Source: Oligoflexia bacterium (GTDB lineage: Bacteria > Bdellovibrionota > Bacteriovoracia > Bacteriovoracales > Bacteriovoracaceae). Taken from it: a stretch of DNA of 64,000 nt. Below are positions 51,217 through 59,687 of the stretch, in pieces (the stretch's first letter is position 1; each line of letters begins with the position of its first letter). The notes under the pieces are model-generated. The model saw only the letters and a program-made list of their open reading frames with translations. It did no database searches and was not told where the DNA came from. The position numbers and the translations under genes were made by a program. The stretch lies in assembly GCA_024229115.1 (NCBI GenBank), contig JAAEST010000104.1, positions 62,001 through 126,000 on the forward strand. Reading direction: 5' to 3'.

Positions 51217-51798
51217 ATGCCCCGATTAGTGACAAGAAAAGAAATTCTCACCAACTACATTGCCTTCGTAAAGGAAGCTAGGAAAAATGGGTTTCATGTT
51301 CTTACAATGGCATGTGAATTTAAAAATCAAAGACAGAAAGTTATCGCAAAATGCCCTAAAGGACATACTTTTTCAATGCAAGCCCTACATATGGTAGGGG
51401 CAAATCCTAGAAACTGCTCCAAGTGTTCAGGGCGAGGGCTTTCTTTGAATCATTATTACATGATTGCTAGAGAAATCGGGTGGTCTCTCGGAGAAAACGT
51501 TTTTAGCAACACTATGGCAAAGTATAATTTTATATGTCCAAGAGGTCTGCATGTTCGAAAGGTGAGAATTGATCATTTAAAAAAGCAACCCGTATGTATG
51601 GAGTGCTTAAAGGATATATCATTTAAAGACCTGGTTTCACTTGCTTCCTCCAAAGGAGGAGAGGTAATTGATCCCCCAAAAGACTCTTATAACAGAAAAA
51701 CTAAAATCACTTTTCAATGTAAAAAAGGTCATACTTTTCAGGTAGGTTTCAAAGATGCCAGTGTTAATTGGTGCCCTGAGTGTTCTAATTCTTTTTAG
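51217..51798 (+). CDS. Zinc-finger repeat protein, three degenerate units
   Basis: 193 residues with three units ending in CxxC: KCPKGHTFSMQ...NCSKCSG, CPRGLHVRK...CMEC, and QCKKGHTFQV...WCPECSN. Each is a C..GH.F...C..C zinc module of the kind found in the long arrays at 53485 and 54483, but more divergent. Related proteins are known as probable treble-clef zinc-finger (DUF4379-like) proteins. Function unknown, likely nucleic-acid binding. A hairpin terminator follows. Confidence 0.55.
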   Translation: MPRLVTRKEILTNYIAFVKEARKNGFHVLTMACEFKNQRQKVIAKCPKGHTFSMQALHMVGANPRNCSKCSGRGLSLNHYYMIAREIGWSLGENVFSNTMAKYNFICPRGLHVRKVRIDHLKKQPVCMECLKDISFKDLVSLASSKGGEVIDPPKDSYNRKTKITFQCKKGHTFQVGFKDASVNWCPECSNSF

Positions 51799-51820
51799 AG
51801 AAATTCTAATTTTCACGCTC

Positions 51821-51843
51821 AATAAAAGTGGGTCACTTTTATT
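51821..51843 (+). terminator. Hairpin terminator
   Basis: AATAAAAGTG-GGT-CACTTTTATT, a perfect 10-bp stem whose right arm is T-rich, 22 nt after the 51217 gene. Confidence 0.6.
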
Positions 51844-51938
51844 ATAGATTAAGGCCCCAGTTAAAATGTTCTCATAATATATGTTATAGGCTATAATAAA
51901 ATTATAAAAAAACTAAAAATGGAATTTTAGGTGTCTTC

Positions 51939-52568
51939 ATGAGTTCGATCAAAGAACAATTTAGCGAAATTAAAAAACTTAGTGGTGGCAAGAAATTAGA
52001 CGACATAATTCGTGAAAATGAGTCGTCTACCCCACGGGACGAAATTACAAAAAAAGGGCCTATTTATTGCGATTCATTAAAAAAGAGCACTAAATTTGAA
52101 GATCTTAAAGAAGAAGAGGATCTCTATAATCCTCGCCCTCCTGGTAGACCCAAGCTTTCTCCAGATCAAAAAAAGAAAACAGTTAAGACCTTTTTGCATG
52201 ACGATGTGATTGATTACTTGGACTCTTTAAGTTTTGGCCGTGGAAGAGGTACGAGAATTGAGATCATAATCAATGAATACCAGGATTTGCAAAAGATATT
52301 AAAAGAACAGGCGGGGGATTTTGTAAGGATTGCTAGGGAAGTATCAAAACTTGTTCATAAAAGAGCAGCTAGTTCTGGCAGAATAGAAGAAAAAGAGCGA
52401 GTTATTTACGAAAATGAGCTAAAAAGACTTTATCAGGCCTATTCAACTTTAATGAGACACTATAAATTTAGAAACCTTGAGTTTATTTCTAAGTATCTAA
52501 CTACCGAACAGATAAAGAATCTCACTTTTCTTGAGCAATTCACAAGCAGAGGAGGGAGGGTTCAATGA
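51939..52568 (+). CDS. Probable DNA-binding partner of the integrase
   Basis: 209 residues. The middle has PPGRPKLSPDQKKKTVKTFLHDDVIDYL in parts: an AT-hook-like GRP followed by a strand-helix segment that recalls ribbon-helix-helix proteins. The C-terminal half is helical. The integrase start overlaps its stop (ATGA), so the two are translated together. It may be a directionality or accessory factor. Confidence 0.5.
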   Translation: MSSIKEQFSEIKKLSGGKKLDDIIRENESSTPRDEITKKGPIYCDSLKKSTKFEDLKEEEDLYNPRPPGRPKLSPDQKKKTVKTFLHDDVIDYLDSLSFGRGRGTRIEIIINEYQDLQKILKEQAGDFVRIAREVSKLVHKRAASSGRIEEKERVIYENELKRLYQAYSTLMRHYKFRNLEFISKYLTTEQIKNLTFLEQFTSRGGRVQ

Positions 52569-53488
52569 ATGAGATAATCTCTCACACTAGGGGATATAGT
52601 TGGGAAAGTAAGAGCGAGGTCCTTGAATCTTTTTTAAATAAGTACAACTCCCTTGATACGATAAGCTCGTACACAAAAGACTTAAAGGATTACTTTAGCT
52701 TCTTATCAAAAGTCGAAAAAAGAGATCTATTAAAAGTTAACCCTAAGGGAGCCGTAAGGTTTCAGAAGTATTTGCTATCACAAGGACTAAGTAATTCTAG
52801 CGTAAATAGAAAAATTGCCTGTATTAAAGCTTTCTATTCTCACCTCATTCACTCGCATATAATTTACAATAATCCGTTTGATATTATTAAAAGACTTCCA
52901 GCAAATTCTAAAAAAACAAAAGCTCTGTCTCCAAAAGAAGTGAGAAGACTTTTAAAGAAAATGAGTGAAGATACCTATGAAGCAATTCTTTATAAGTGTT
53001 TAGTGACATTTTATTTCTACACTGGGCTTAGAAGGAGTGAACTCACCTCTCTTAATTTAGAAGATATTGACTCTCTTGAAGAAGAAGATTGTTATGTTCG
53101 TGTAAAAATGAAGGGCGGAAAGATTAAGAAAAAATACTTAAGTAACGAGCCTAAGAGGATTTTAAAGAGATATCTAGATTCTAGAAAGGTATACGAACCT
53201 CACCGTATTACAGGAGCACTATTTTCGACTAAAAAAAATTTAAAGGAGGGTAAAAGAATCTCTAAAAGACATATCAATAATATTTTTAAAAATATTGGAG
53301 ATCACTTTGGAATAGATTTACACCCTCATATGGCCAGAGCAACCTTTATCACTACTGGTCTTAATCAGGGTATTTCTCCTGCTCTTATAAGTCGGGATGT
53401 AAACCACAAGAACATACAAACAACCATGGAATACTTTAGGGACGATGAATCCATATCTAAAGAAATTCAAAGTAAGATAAGATATTAG
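52565..53488 (+). CDS. Tyrosine recombinase/integrase
   Basis: 307 residues. The N-terminal SAM-like domain (SYTKDLKDYFSFL) is followed by the catalytic domain: Arg in TGLRRSELTSL (about 152), HPHMARATF giving H-x-x-R (about 253-257), H in DVNHKNIQTTMEYF (about 280) and the nucleophile Tyr about eight residues later. This matches XerC/D-like recombinases. It could resolve element multimers or integrate the element. No attachment-site repeat was identified. It ends in a 4-nt overlap with the convergent zinc-array gene. Confidence 0.88.
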   Translation: MNEIISHTRGYSWESKSEVLESFLNKYNSLDTISSYTKDLKDYFSFLSKVEKRDLLKVNPKGAVRFQKYLLSQGLSNSSVNRKIACIKAFYSHLIHSHIIYNNPFDIIKRLPANSKKTKALSPKEVRRLLKKMSEDTYEAILYKCLVTFYFYTGLRRSELTSLNLEDIDSLEEEDCYVRVKMKGGKIKKKYLSNEPKRILKRYLDSRKVYEPHRITGALFSTKKNLKEGKRISKRHINNIFKNIGDHFGIDLHPHMARATFITTGLNQGISPALISRDVNHKNIQTTMEYFRDDESISKEIQSKIRY

Positions 53489-54393
53489 TTACATTGGGGA
53501 CACCAGGCACCATCTTGTATTGAAGCGGGGGTGTCTTGCCATTTGTGGCCTTTGTTGCATCGCCATGTTAACTTCTCGCTTCCACTAACATATTCTTCGC
53601 TAACAAAACTTCCGCCATTAATTTTTGCAAGCTCATGAACGTTACTTATACTTCTTATGGCCATACTTTTTCTTGTGCAGTAAGGGCACCAGGCGCCACT
53701 ATTGACATAGCTCGCTGTAGCCTCCCACTTATGTCCCTTCTCACACTGCCATGTTAATTTCTCACGTAGATTTACGTACTTCTTTGATAAACACTTACCG
53801 TTATTCATTTTGGCTAGATCATGCATATCTTTAATAGTTTTCTTTTTTACTCCTGCACACTCGGGACACCATGATCCACTTTTAATGTTAGCTGGTCTTG
53901 TCATCCATTTATGACCCTTTTCACATTGCCACTCTAACTTTGAGGTTGATCCTATATATTCGTGAGAAAGACATTTTCCTCCTCGTTCTATTGCAATCTT
54001 TTTATAACGATCAAGATACATCTTCTTTTTATCACAAGTAGGACACCACTTTCCTTTGTGGATGATGTAGTATGGAGCTTCCCAGGTATGTCCAAATTTG
54101 CACTCCCATTTAAGTGGGTGCTTTTCGTCTATATATCTATGAGAGAGACATTTTCCATCTTTAAAATCTGCGATGGTGTACATGTCTTCAAGTTTAGTTT
54201 CGCTAAAGGCACAAGTAGGACACCATTTACCTTTTTCAATATTTGAAGGTGTTTCTAACCACTCATGACCCTTATCACAGACCCAATGGGCCTTTTGATA
54301 AAAAGCAATTCTCGATTTTGTTATACATAGTCCATTAGACGCTCTTGCAAGCCCTATAAGATCTTTTGGCAGATAGTCGTATTTTTTGTCCAT
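53485..54393 (-). CDS. Modular zinc-finger repeat array, five units
   Basis: 302 residues made of five ~59-residue repeats. Each reads roughly ...LA...GGKCLS..Y, then L.W.C..GH.W, then G.WCP.C, giving four zinc ligands (C, H, C, C). The pattern matches probable treble-clef zinc-finger repeat proteins of unknown function. A 58-bp stretch in the fourth unit (53816-53873) is identical, in inverted orientation, to part of the array at 54483. It is divergent from that gene with a perfect palindrome between. Confidence 0.65.
   Translation of the reverse strand: MDKKYDYLPKDLIGLARASNGLCITKSRIAFYQKAHWVCDKGHEWLETPSNIEKGKWCPTCAFSETKLEDMYTIADFKDGKCLSHRYIDEKHPLKWECKFGHTWEAPYYIIHKGKWCPTCDKKKMYLDRYKKIAIERGGKCLSHEYIGSTSKLEWQCEKGHKWMTRPANIKSGSWCPECAGVKKKTIKDMHDLAKMNNGKCLSKKYVNLREKLTWQCEKGHKWEATASYVNSGAWCPYCTRKSMAIRSISNVHELAKINGGSFVSEEYVSGSEKLTWRCNKGHKWQDTPASIQDGAWCPQCN
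53816..53873 (-). repeat. 58-bp inverted copy shared by the two arrays (copy B)
   Basis: Reverse complement of 54826-54883 with no mismatch found by eye. Confidence 0.75.
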
Positions 54394-54421
54394 ACGACAT
54401 CTTAATTATGAAAAAGGAGGG

Positions 54422-54443
54422 TCTATGAGATACATCTCATAGA
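54422..54443. promoter_or_regulatory. Perfect 22-bp palindrome between the zinc arrays
   Basis: TCTATGAGAT-AC-ATCTCATAGA. The 10-bp arm also occurs in the repeats at 30313 and 59466. It lies in the 89-bp divergent control region of the two array genes. Confidence 0.6.
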
Positions 54444-54482
54444 CCTCTAGAACCTTCTTATACTCTCGTAAGTGAGGTTATT

Positions 54483-56015
54483 ATGGGAAGAAAGAAGAAA
54501 ACTATTGAGGAAATGAGAGAGCTTTCAAAATCAAAAGGAGGACTGTGTCTTTCTGGCGAGTATTGTAATAGTAGCTCTTTGTTGACATGGGAATGTGACA
54601 AAGGACATCGTTGGGATGCTTCTTATAATAGTATATATAATGGTTCGTGGTGCCCTAAGTGTTCAGGTAATCGAAAAGGTACTATTGAAGATATGCAGAA
54701 ACTTGCAAAGGAAAAGAAAGGAGCTTGCCTGTCAACCACCTATCTAGGTAGTCGGGGCCATTTAATTTGGAAATGTGAAAAAGGGCACGAATGGATGGCA
54801 CCCCCAAAGAGCATCAAAAGAGGCACATGGTGTCCCGAGTGTGCAGGAGTAAAAAAGAAAACTATTAAAGATATGCATGATCTTGCTAAGTCGAAAGGGG
54901 GAGGGTGTCTTTCAAAAGAATATATTAACATGCTCACTAAACTTGAGTGGCAATGTAAAGAAGGACACCGATGGGAAGCGACACCTAATAGTATCAATAA
55001 TGGTTCGTGGTGCCCTAAGTGTTCAGATAAGCAAAGACAAGTAACTATTGAAGATATGCAAAGACTTGCCAAGAAGAAGGAAGGATACTGTATCTCTAAA
55101 GATTATTTGGGTAATGAGGGTCACTTAGAATGGCAATGCAAAGAAGGACACCGATGGGAAGCGACACCTAAAAATATTACTCAAGGGACATGGTGCCCAA
55201 CTTGTAACAAAAGCAAAAAAAGAACAATCGAAGAAATGAAAGTGTATGCCAAGAAAAAAGGTGGGAAATGTTTATCTAAAGAATATGTAAATAGGAAAAC
55301 TAAGCTTATGTGGGAATGCGAAGAAGGGCACCAGTGGTTATCAGCTCCAGAGAATGTAATAAAAGGACACTGGTGCAAAATATGTGCCTATGAAAGAAAA
55401 AGAAAATTTTTAAAAGAGAACCCTCCGAAAATAAGAAGAGGAGTGAAAGTGACCCTAGAAAGTGTTAATAAGGTTGCCAGATTGAGAGGAGGGGAGTGTT
55501 TAAGGATTTTTAAAAACGAATCTGGCGATAAGCGAGCATTTCTAAAATGCAACGAAGGCCATACATGGGATGCTTTGGTATATAATATTAAAAATGGATC
55601 TTGGTGCCCTATATGTAATGGAGCAAAAAATACAATCGAACAAATGAAAGCACTAGCCGTTTCTAAAAAAGGATTGTGCCTGTCTGACGAATACAAAAAT
55701 CAATACACAAAACTTAAGTGGAAGTGTGAAAAAGGGCACGAATGGATGGCACAGCCTAGAAATATTATTCATGGTAGGTGGTGCCCTACGTGTTACGGCA
55801 GAGGAAAAACTATTGAAGATCTTCGTGATCTAGCAAGTTCAAAAGGTGGCGTATGTTTATCTAATGAATATGTAAATAATAAAATGAAGTATGAGTGGGT
55901 ATGTAAGAGAGGGCATATCTTTAAAAAAGTTTTTAAAGAAGCAAAGAGTGGTTGGTGCAAAGAATGTAATAAAATAGAAAGGGATATTAAGAAATCTAGA
56001 AAACACTCCCTGTAG
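54483..56015 (+). CDS. Modular zinc-finger repeat array, eight units
   Basis: 510 residues made of eight ~60-residue units, each beginning TIE(D/E)M..LA and carrying CLS..Y, W.C..GH.W and G.WCP.C. Unit 5 has an insertion (ERKRKFLKENPPKIRRG) and unit 6 is the most divergent. Some units are nearly identical in DNA (54948 and 55130 share a long run), showing recent homogenisation. Residues between the zinc ligands vary from unit to unit, which would suit modular recognition of nucleic acid, but this is inference. Confidence 0.65.
   Translation: MGRKKKTIEEMRELSKSKGGLCLSGEYCNSSSLLTWECDKGHRWDASYNSIYNGSWCPKCSGNRKGTIEDMQKLAKEKKGACLSTTYLGSRGHLIWKCEKGHEWMAPPKSIKRGTWCPECAGVKKKTIKDMHDLAKSKGGGCLSKEYINMLTKLEWQCKEGHRWEATPNSINNGSWCPKCSDKQRQVTIEDMQRLAKKKEGYCISKDYLGNEGHLEWQCKEGHRWEATPKNITQGTWCPTCNKSKKRTIEEMKVYAKKKGGKCLSKEYVNRKTKLMWECEEGHQWLSAPENVIKGHWCKICAYERKRKFLKENPPKIRRGVKVTLESVNKVARLRGGECLRIFKNESGDKRAFLKCNEGHTWDALVYNIKNGSWCPICNGAKNTIEQMKALAVSKKGLCLSDEYKNQYTKLKWKCEKGHEWMAQPRNIIHGRWCPTCYGRGKTIEDLRDLASSKGGVCLSNEYVNNKMKYEWVCKRGHIFKKVFKEAKSGWCKECNKIERDIKKSRKHSL
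54826..54883 (+). repeat. 58-bp inverted copy shared by the two arrays (copy A)
   Basis: Codes for WCPECAGVKKKTIKDMHDL in the second/third unit; identical in inverted orientation to 53816-53873. Confidence 0.75.
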
Positions 56016-56068
56016 GGAGAAATTATACTTTTAGGGCTATATTTAGGCGAATTCCTCCCTGAAGGGAG
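56006..56068. repeat. Two similar GC hairpins downstream of the eight-unit array
   Basis: CTCCC-TGTA-GGGAG (56006-56019) overlaps the stop codon of the array gene, and CTCCC-TGAA-GGGAG (56055-56068) lies 35 nt on, at the end of the response-regulator operon. Possibly transcript ends for the two convergent genes; no strong T-run follows. Confidence 0.45.
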
Positions 56069-56069
56069 A

Positions 56070-56801
56070 CTATTCTTCTAGAACAAGGGTATAGGTACTC
56101 TCAGAAGCATCCTTTCCCTTCTTAAAGTCAATCTTTAGACTTGTGCCTTTGAGAACCTTTCGTAACCCGAGTAGTCTTGAGGCGAGGCGATTTCTAGCAG
56201 CCGAGTCAAATTCTGTGTCGGGCTCAAAAGTCATTAATAAATCAATTGAAGAAACTTCCGTTCCTGCTTTAGTCATGAGCTCTCTTAAAAGACCATAGGC
56301 AGATGCCGTAAGTTTTATCTCATTTTCACTAGTGTAGAGAATCAAATCATCTTTCAAGTAATATTCGCCAAGCTCTGCAATATAGTAGTTATCTAGCTTT
56401 TGCGATTTGTTTTGCTTAATAGAGTCCTCGATTAATTGAATAATTATATCACTTTCTTCTTCGATATTAGTTTTTGTAAGAGGGGTAATACCGTTCTTTC
56501 TTGCTAGATCTCTTATATCCTTTGTTGTTTCCCCCGAAATTAAAAAGAAGGGGGTTGTTGGGAGATATTTACTCTTAAGCTCCATTGCAAATTGAAGACC
56601 TTTAATCTCATCATCCATTAACTCGTGATCAAAGATAACTGCGTCAGGCTTTCTTGAAGACTTAGACTCACTAATTAGAAAGTCGAAGGCCTTTGAGCCT
56701 TTATTAAATCCCGTGATGTTCATATTTTCAAAAACATCTTTATAATGGTTTAACATTTCATTTTGATCTTCAACGATTACAACTTTGTACTTTCTCATCA
56801 C
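56070..56801 (-). CDS. Response regulator, receiver + winged-helix
   Basis: 243 residues. The receiver has KVVIVEDQNEM (acidic pocket), VIFDHELMDD with the phospho-acceptor Asp (about 56), FLISGETT and PLTKTN with the conserved Lys. The C-terminal part (LYTSENEIKLTASAYGLLRE) begins an OmpR-type winged helix. No histidine kinase is nearby. The start overlaps the upstream regulator gene by 4 nt, so the pair is coexpressed. Confidence 0.75.
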   Translation of the reverse strand: MMRKYKVVIVEDQNEMLNHYKDVFENMNITGFNKGSKAFDFLISESKSSRKPDAVIFDHELMDDEIKGLQFAMELKSKYLPTTPFFLISGETTKDIRDLARKNGITPLTKTNIEEESDIIIQLIEDSIKQNKSQKLDNYYIAELGEYYLKDDLILYTSENEIKLTASAYGLLRELMTKAGTEVSSIDLLMTFEPDTEFDSAARNRLASRLLGLRKVLKGTSLKIDFKKGKDASESTYTLVLEE

Positions 56802-57817
56802 TTACCTTTTTGTTTAAATAGGCCATATTCTTTGTTGGCCGAATTGTAATGAATAATTATTGTGGAATTAACTTTAAGCTTTTTATTCAATTCAACAAGA
56901 CGCTTTCCAGGCACTAAAGGTCTTTTATCTTCAGGGATTGGCCGTAAGATTTGTCTTAATGACATAAATTCTTTCGGTGTCTCCATTAACGACTTTAAAA
57001 GTAGTGCTTCAATCTCTTCAAGCTCCACTTCCTTAGTATTGTCTTTTGATACTAGAGTTTGAAGAACAAAATTATCCATATCAAGATTGACATCAAAAAA
57101 AGTAATAACACTTGTAAGATCCGTTGGATTATATTTTTTCTTTGGCCTAAAAATATCAACACTTGTCTGAGACTTCCTTCTTAATTCTAAACCAAGACCC
57201 CTTTCGTAAAGTAGCTCTACGTTCTCATCCACGAGGATCTCTTTTAGCTCTCTAAATATACCTCTGATAATCCCTTTCTTGGGATCATCCTTGTCTATAC
57301 ATCGTGCAAGTTTTAAGTCGTTAATAGGATTATAGGGTGATTTAATTAACTCATTTAAGACAATGCAATAAGGCCTTTCAACCTTGATCGATCTAGAGGA
57401 TAAATGGATAGAATTTTCTTTCATATCGACCCAGATACCTTCAAAGGCACTTAGAGATTGTTCCTTTTTAATAACAACCTTTTTAATTAGGTTGGATAGC
57501 TTTTTTGAATCTACATTTTTAGGGAGATAGAACGTAAGGGGATCTTTAATCTTTTGAGCAAACTTTTCTTCAGATGAGATTAAGAATATAGGAAGCTCCT
57601 TGTGAATTTTTCTTATTAAGGCGTGAACCTCGTCACCCTTAAGTCCACTTCCATCAATATGATAATCTAGAATAAAACCATCCCAAAGATATTCAAGATT
57701 CTCTAGAGCACTACTAGCGTTTTTAAATGTAGAGACACTAATCCCTTCTAATTCGCTACTATATTTTTCTAAATACTCTTCTTGGTCATCAATAACCATT
57801 AGCTTAATCTCTGCCAT
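56798..57817 (-). CDS. Response regulator with two winged-helix-like regions
   Basis: 339 residues. The receiver has LMVIDDQEEYL, GFILDYHIDGSG (phospho-Asp about 53), IFLISSEEK and FYLPKNVD with Lys. Two similar C-terminal regions follow (SIHLSSRSIKVERPYCIVL near 135, VELEEIEALLLKSLMETPKE near 260), each ending in a GLGL/EYGLF strand, which look like tandem winged-helix domains. Direct repeats of AAATCATT lie 6-40 nt upstream (57829-57850), a possible autoregulatory site. Confidence 0.65.
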   Translation of the reverse strand: MAEIKLMVIDDQEEYLEKYSSELEGISVSTFKNASSALENLEYLWDGFILDYHIDGSGLKGDEVHALIRKIHKELPIFLISSEEKFAQKIKDPLTFYLPKNVDSKKLSNLIKKVVIKKEQSLSAFEGIWVDMKENSIHLSSRSIKVERPYCIVLNELIKSPYNPINDLKLARCIDKDDPKKGIIRGIFRELKEILVDENVELLYERGLGLELRRKSQTSVDIFRPKKKYNPTDLTSVITFFDVNLDMDNFVLQTLVSKDNTKEVELEEIEALLLKSLMETPKEFMSLRQILRPIPEDKRPLVPGKRLVELNKKLKVNSTIIIHYNSANKEYGLFKQKGK

Positions 57818-57924
57818 AAGATTATTTTAAATCATTTAGATAAATCATTAAAATAAGGGAAGTTTTGTCTCAATAAGGACTAAATTTTTCTAATTTTTTC
57901 ACAAATATGCCAAGAAATATTGCT

Positions 57925-59394
57925 TTAACTATATACGTGAGTATTTTTAACGGATCTGGCCTGAATTACCTTGATTTCATAATCAACGGCAATAATCTTA
58001 TCACCATCGAGTTCTGGAATATCTGGATTAAAGTAAGTGGTTAATTCGAACTCTTTTTTAGTGAATGTATCACAAAATGATTTGGTTAATGGGCCAATTT
58101 CAAAATTATTTAAAATTTTATTATTTAGAGCAATAATATTGTGAGTCTTATGATTCCCAGATAAGTCTCTTTTTGGATTCTCAATTTTTTCAATTACAGC
58201 ATGAACCTTATGATCATGCTTACCATTAGGGAAGTTCTTAGAAATTACAGTCTCGCCAGCGAGGGAAAGTTTTTGAGCAATCTCAGGATGGGCCCTTTTT
58301 AAAGTAGAGTAACTAAGATAAACGTTATCTGGAATTTTCTTAGTCTCATTATCTCCCGTAAGGACTTTTTTTATAATTTCTTTTGGAGAGAGTTTTAAAA
58401 ATTCTAATACACTTAGATTTGTCATAACGGAGATTGATTTCAGTGTTACTGGAGCACTTTGAGCAATCTCATCAAGCTTTATGTCGATCTGTCTACGTGT
58501 CGCATACAAATCAGGAAAAATCTCATTATAAAGGAATTTTCCAATACGCATCTGCTTTAATAGATAGTAATTTGCAAGGCTTTCTTCTTTAAACCTCTCG
58601 ATTGCTTCCTCTAGAACTCTTAGTGCCTCAACAAACTCAGAAACATTGATAATACTTTTATAAGATGAAGCATCTTTGAAACTTGATTTTATGATCCCTT
58701 TAAACTTTTCTTTAAACTTATCTAGTGCCTCATATCTCTCGTTAACTTCGTCATTTAAAGCTCTAGTTAGCGACTGATGCCAATGAGAAAATATCTGCTC
58801 ATTAGAATTAATCTTTTTACTATCAAGCTGGATCACTTGAGTTTTAATTTCATCGTCTTTGACTCTAAAGTTGATATCAACTTGTTTTTCATCTAAAAAT
58901 TTCACTGATTTTTTTCTTATCTCAACTTCTTTTTCTAGATGATCAAATTTCACCTTTAAGGATAAGCGAACATGCTGTTTTATATTTTTAAGGATAATAT
59001 CCTCTTCTTTCGTAACTTTTGAAAGACCTGAAATAAGTTCTTTAATTTTTTCAAGTTCCCCAGTATGCCCTGGGAAATCAAGATGTGAAAGTTCGCCTAG
59101 GGCTATTTTTATGTTCTTGTCACAATTTTTAAAAAGTTCATCTAAAATATCTGGAAGAGAGTTGCACAATTTAACTTTTGTAGAAATATAAGTACCTTTT
59201 TGATCATGGTCCTCACCAAACACATAAAGCTCCAAATCTTTAAAGACCTTACTGCCTGTTTCAAGAGTGACTTCTTTTAAAGTATCTAAATCCCTTAGAA
59301 TCTTAGCATATTCGGCTTCTTCTGGACTATCTAATAGGTACTTACCCTCAAATCCAGATGATGTCTTAATACAGTTTTCCAATAGAATCTTCAT
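57925..59394 (-). CDS. Unknown large helical protein
   Basis: 489 residues, not recognised. It is rich in Lys, Glu and Leu with probable coiled coils around residues 90-260, and strand-like ends. It could be a scaffold or regulatory protein. A CGATTGAG box lies 32 nt upstream. It is divergent from the PilZ/receiver-like gene at 59688 and near the two response regulators. Confidence 0.5.
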   Translation of the reverse strand: MKILLENCIKTSSGFEGKYLLDSPEEAEYAKILRDLDTLKEVTLETGSKVFKDLELYVFGEDHDQKGTYISTKVKLCNSLPDILDELFKNCDKNIKIALGELSHLDFPGHTGELEKIKELISGLSKVTKEEDIILKNIKQHVRLSLKVKFDHLEKEVEIRKKSVKFLDEKQVDINFRVKDDEIKTQVIQLDSKKINSNEQIFSHWHQSLTRALNDEVNERYEALDKFKEKFKGIIKSSFKDASSYKSIINVSEFVEALRVLEEAIERFKEESLANYYLLKQMRIGKFLYNEIFPDLYATRRQIDIKLDEIAQSAPVTLKSISVMTNLSVLEFLKLSPKEIIKKVLTGDNETKKIPDNVYLSYSTLKRAHPEIAQKLSLAGETVISKNFPNGKHDHKVHAVIEKIENPKRDLSGNHKTHNIIALNNKILNNFEIGPLTKSFCDTFTKKEFELTTYFNPDIPELDGDKIIAVDYEIKVIQARSVKNTHVYS

Positions 59395-59426
59395 CGTTAT
59401 TCTCCAATAAACACGATTTATATCTA

Positions 59427-59434
59427 CTCAATCG
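59427..59434 (-). promoter_or_regulatory. CGATTGAG box (59394 gene)
   Basis: Minus-strand copy followed by TAGATAT, 32 nt before the ATG at 59394. Confidence 0.55.
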
Positions 59435-59465
59435 TAAAAAATCTTAAGCACTTAGCTATTTTTTT

Positions 59466-59488
59466 AATTATGGGCCATATCTCATAGA
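59466..59488 (+). promoter_or_regulatory. 23-bp repeat shared with 30313-30335
   Basis: Contains ATGGGCCATATCTCATAGA; same sequence as the site at 30313 and again in the orientation of the downstream gene. Confidence 0.5.
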
Positions 59489-59536
59489 TGTCCTTTTTTA
59501 GAAGGTAAACTGCATCTACTCTTGTTTTGTATTTAG

Positions 59537-59588
59537 TGGATGGGGAGTTTAAATCGCCTCCTGTGTTTTATGCCTCATCCATTTTTTT
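59537..59588 (+). terminator. Terminator-like hairpin with no gene upstream
   Basis: TGGATGGGG pairs with CCTCATCCA (9 bp, one G-U pair) and is followed by seven T. On the plus strand no gene ends before it, so it may end a short RNA or a leader starting near 59488, acting as attenuator for the gene at 59688. Confidence 0.5.
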
Positions 59589-59687
59589 CTTTAACTTCTA
59601 GCAACCATATTTTTATTTTCGTAATTATTAGATCAAAGCCAATGTAATAAATCTCAATCCTTTTTCTACTAGTTAGTAGGGGGAGAT

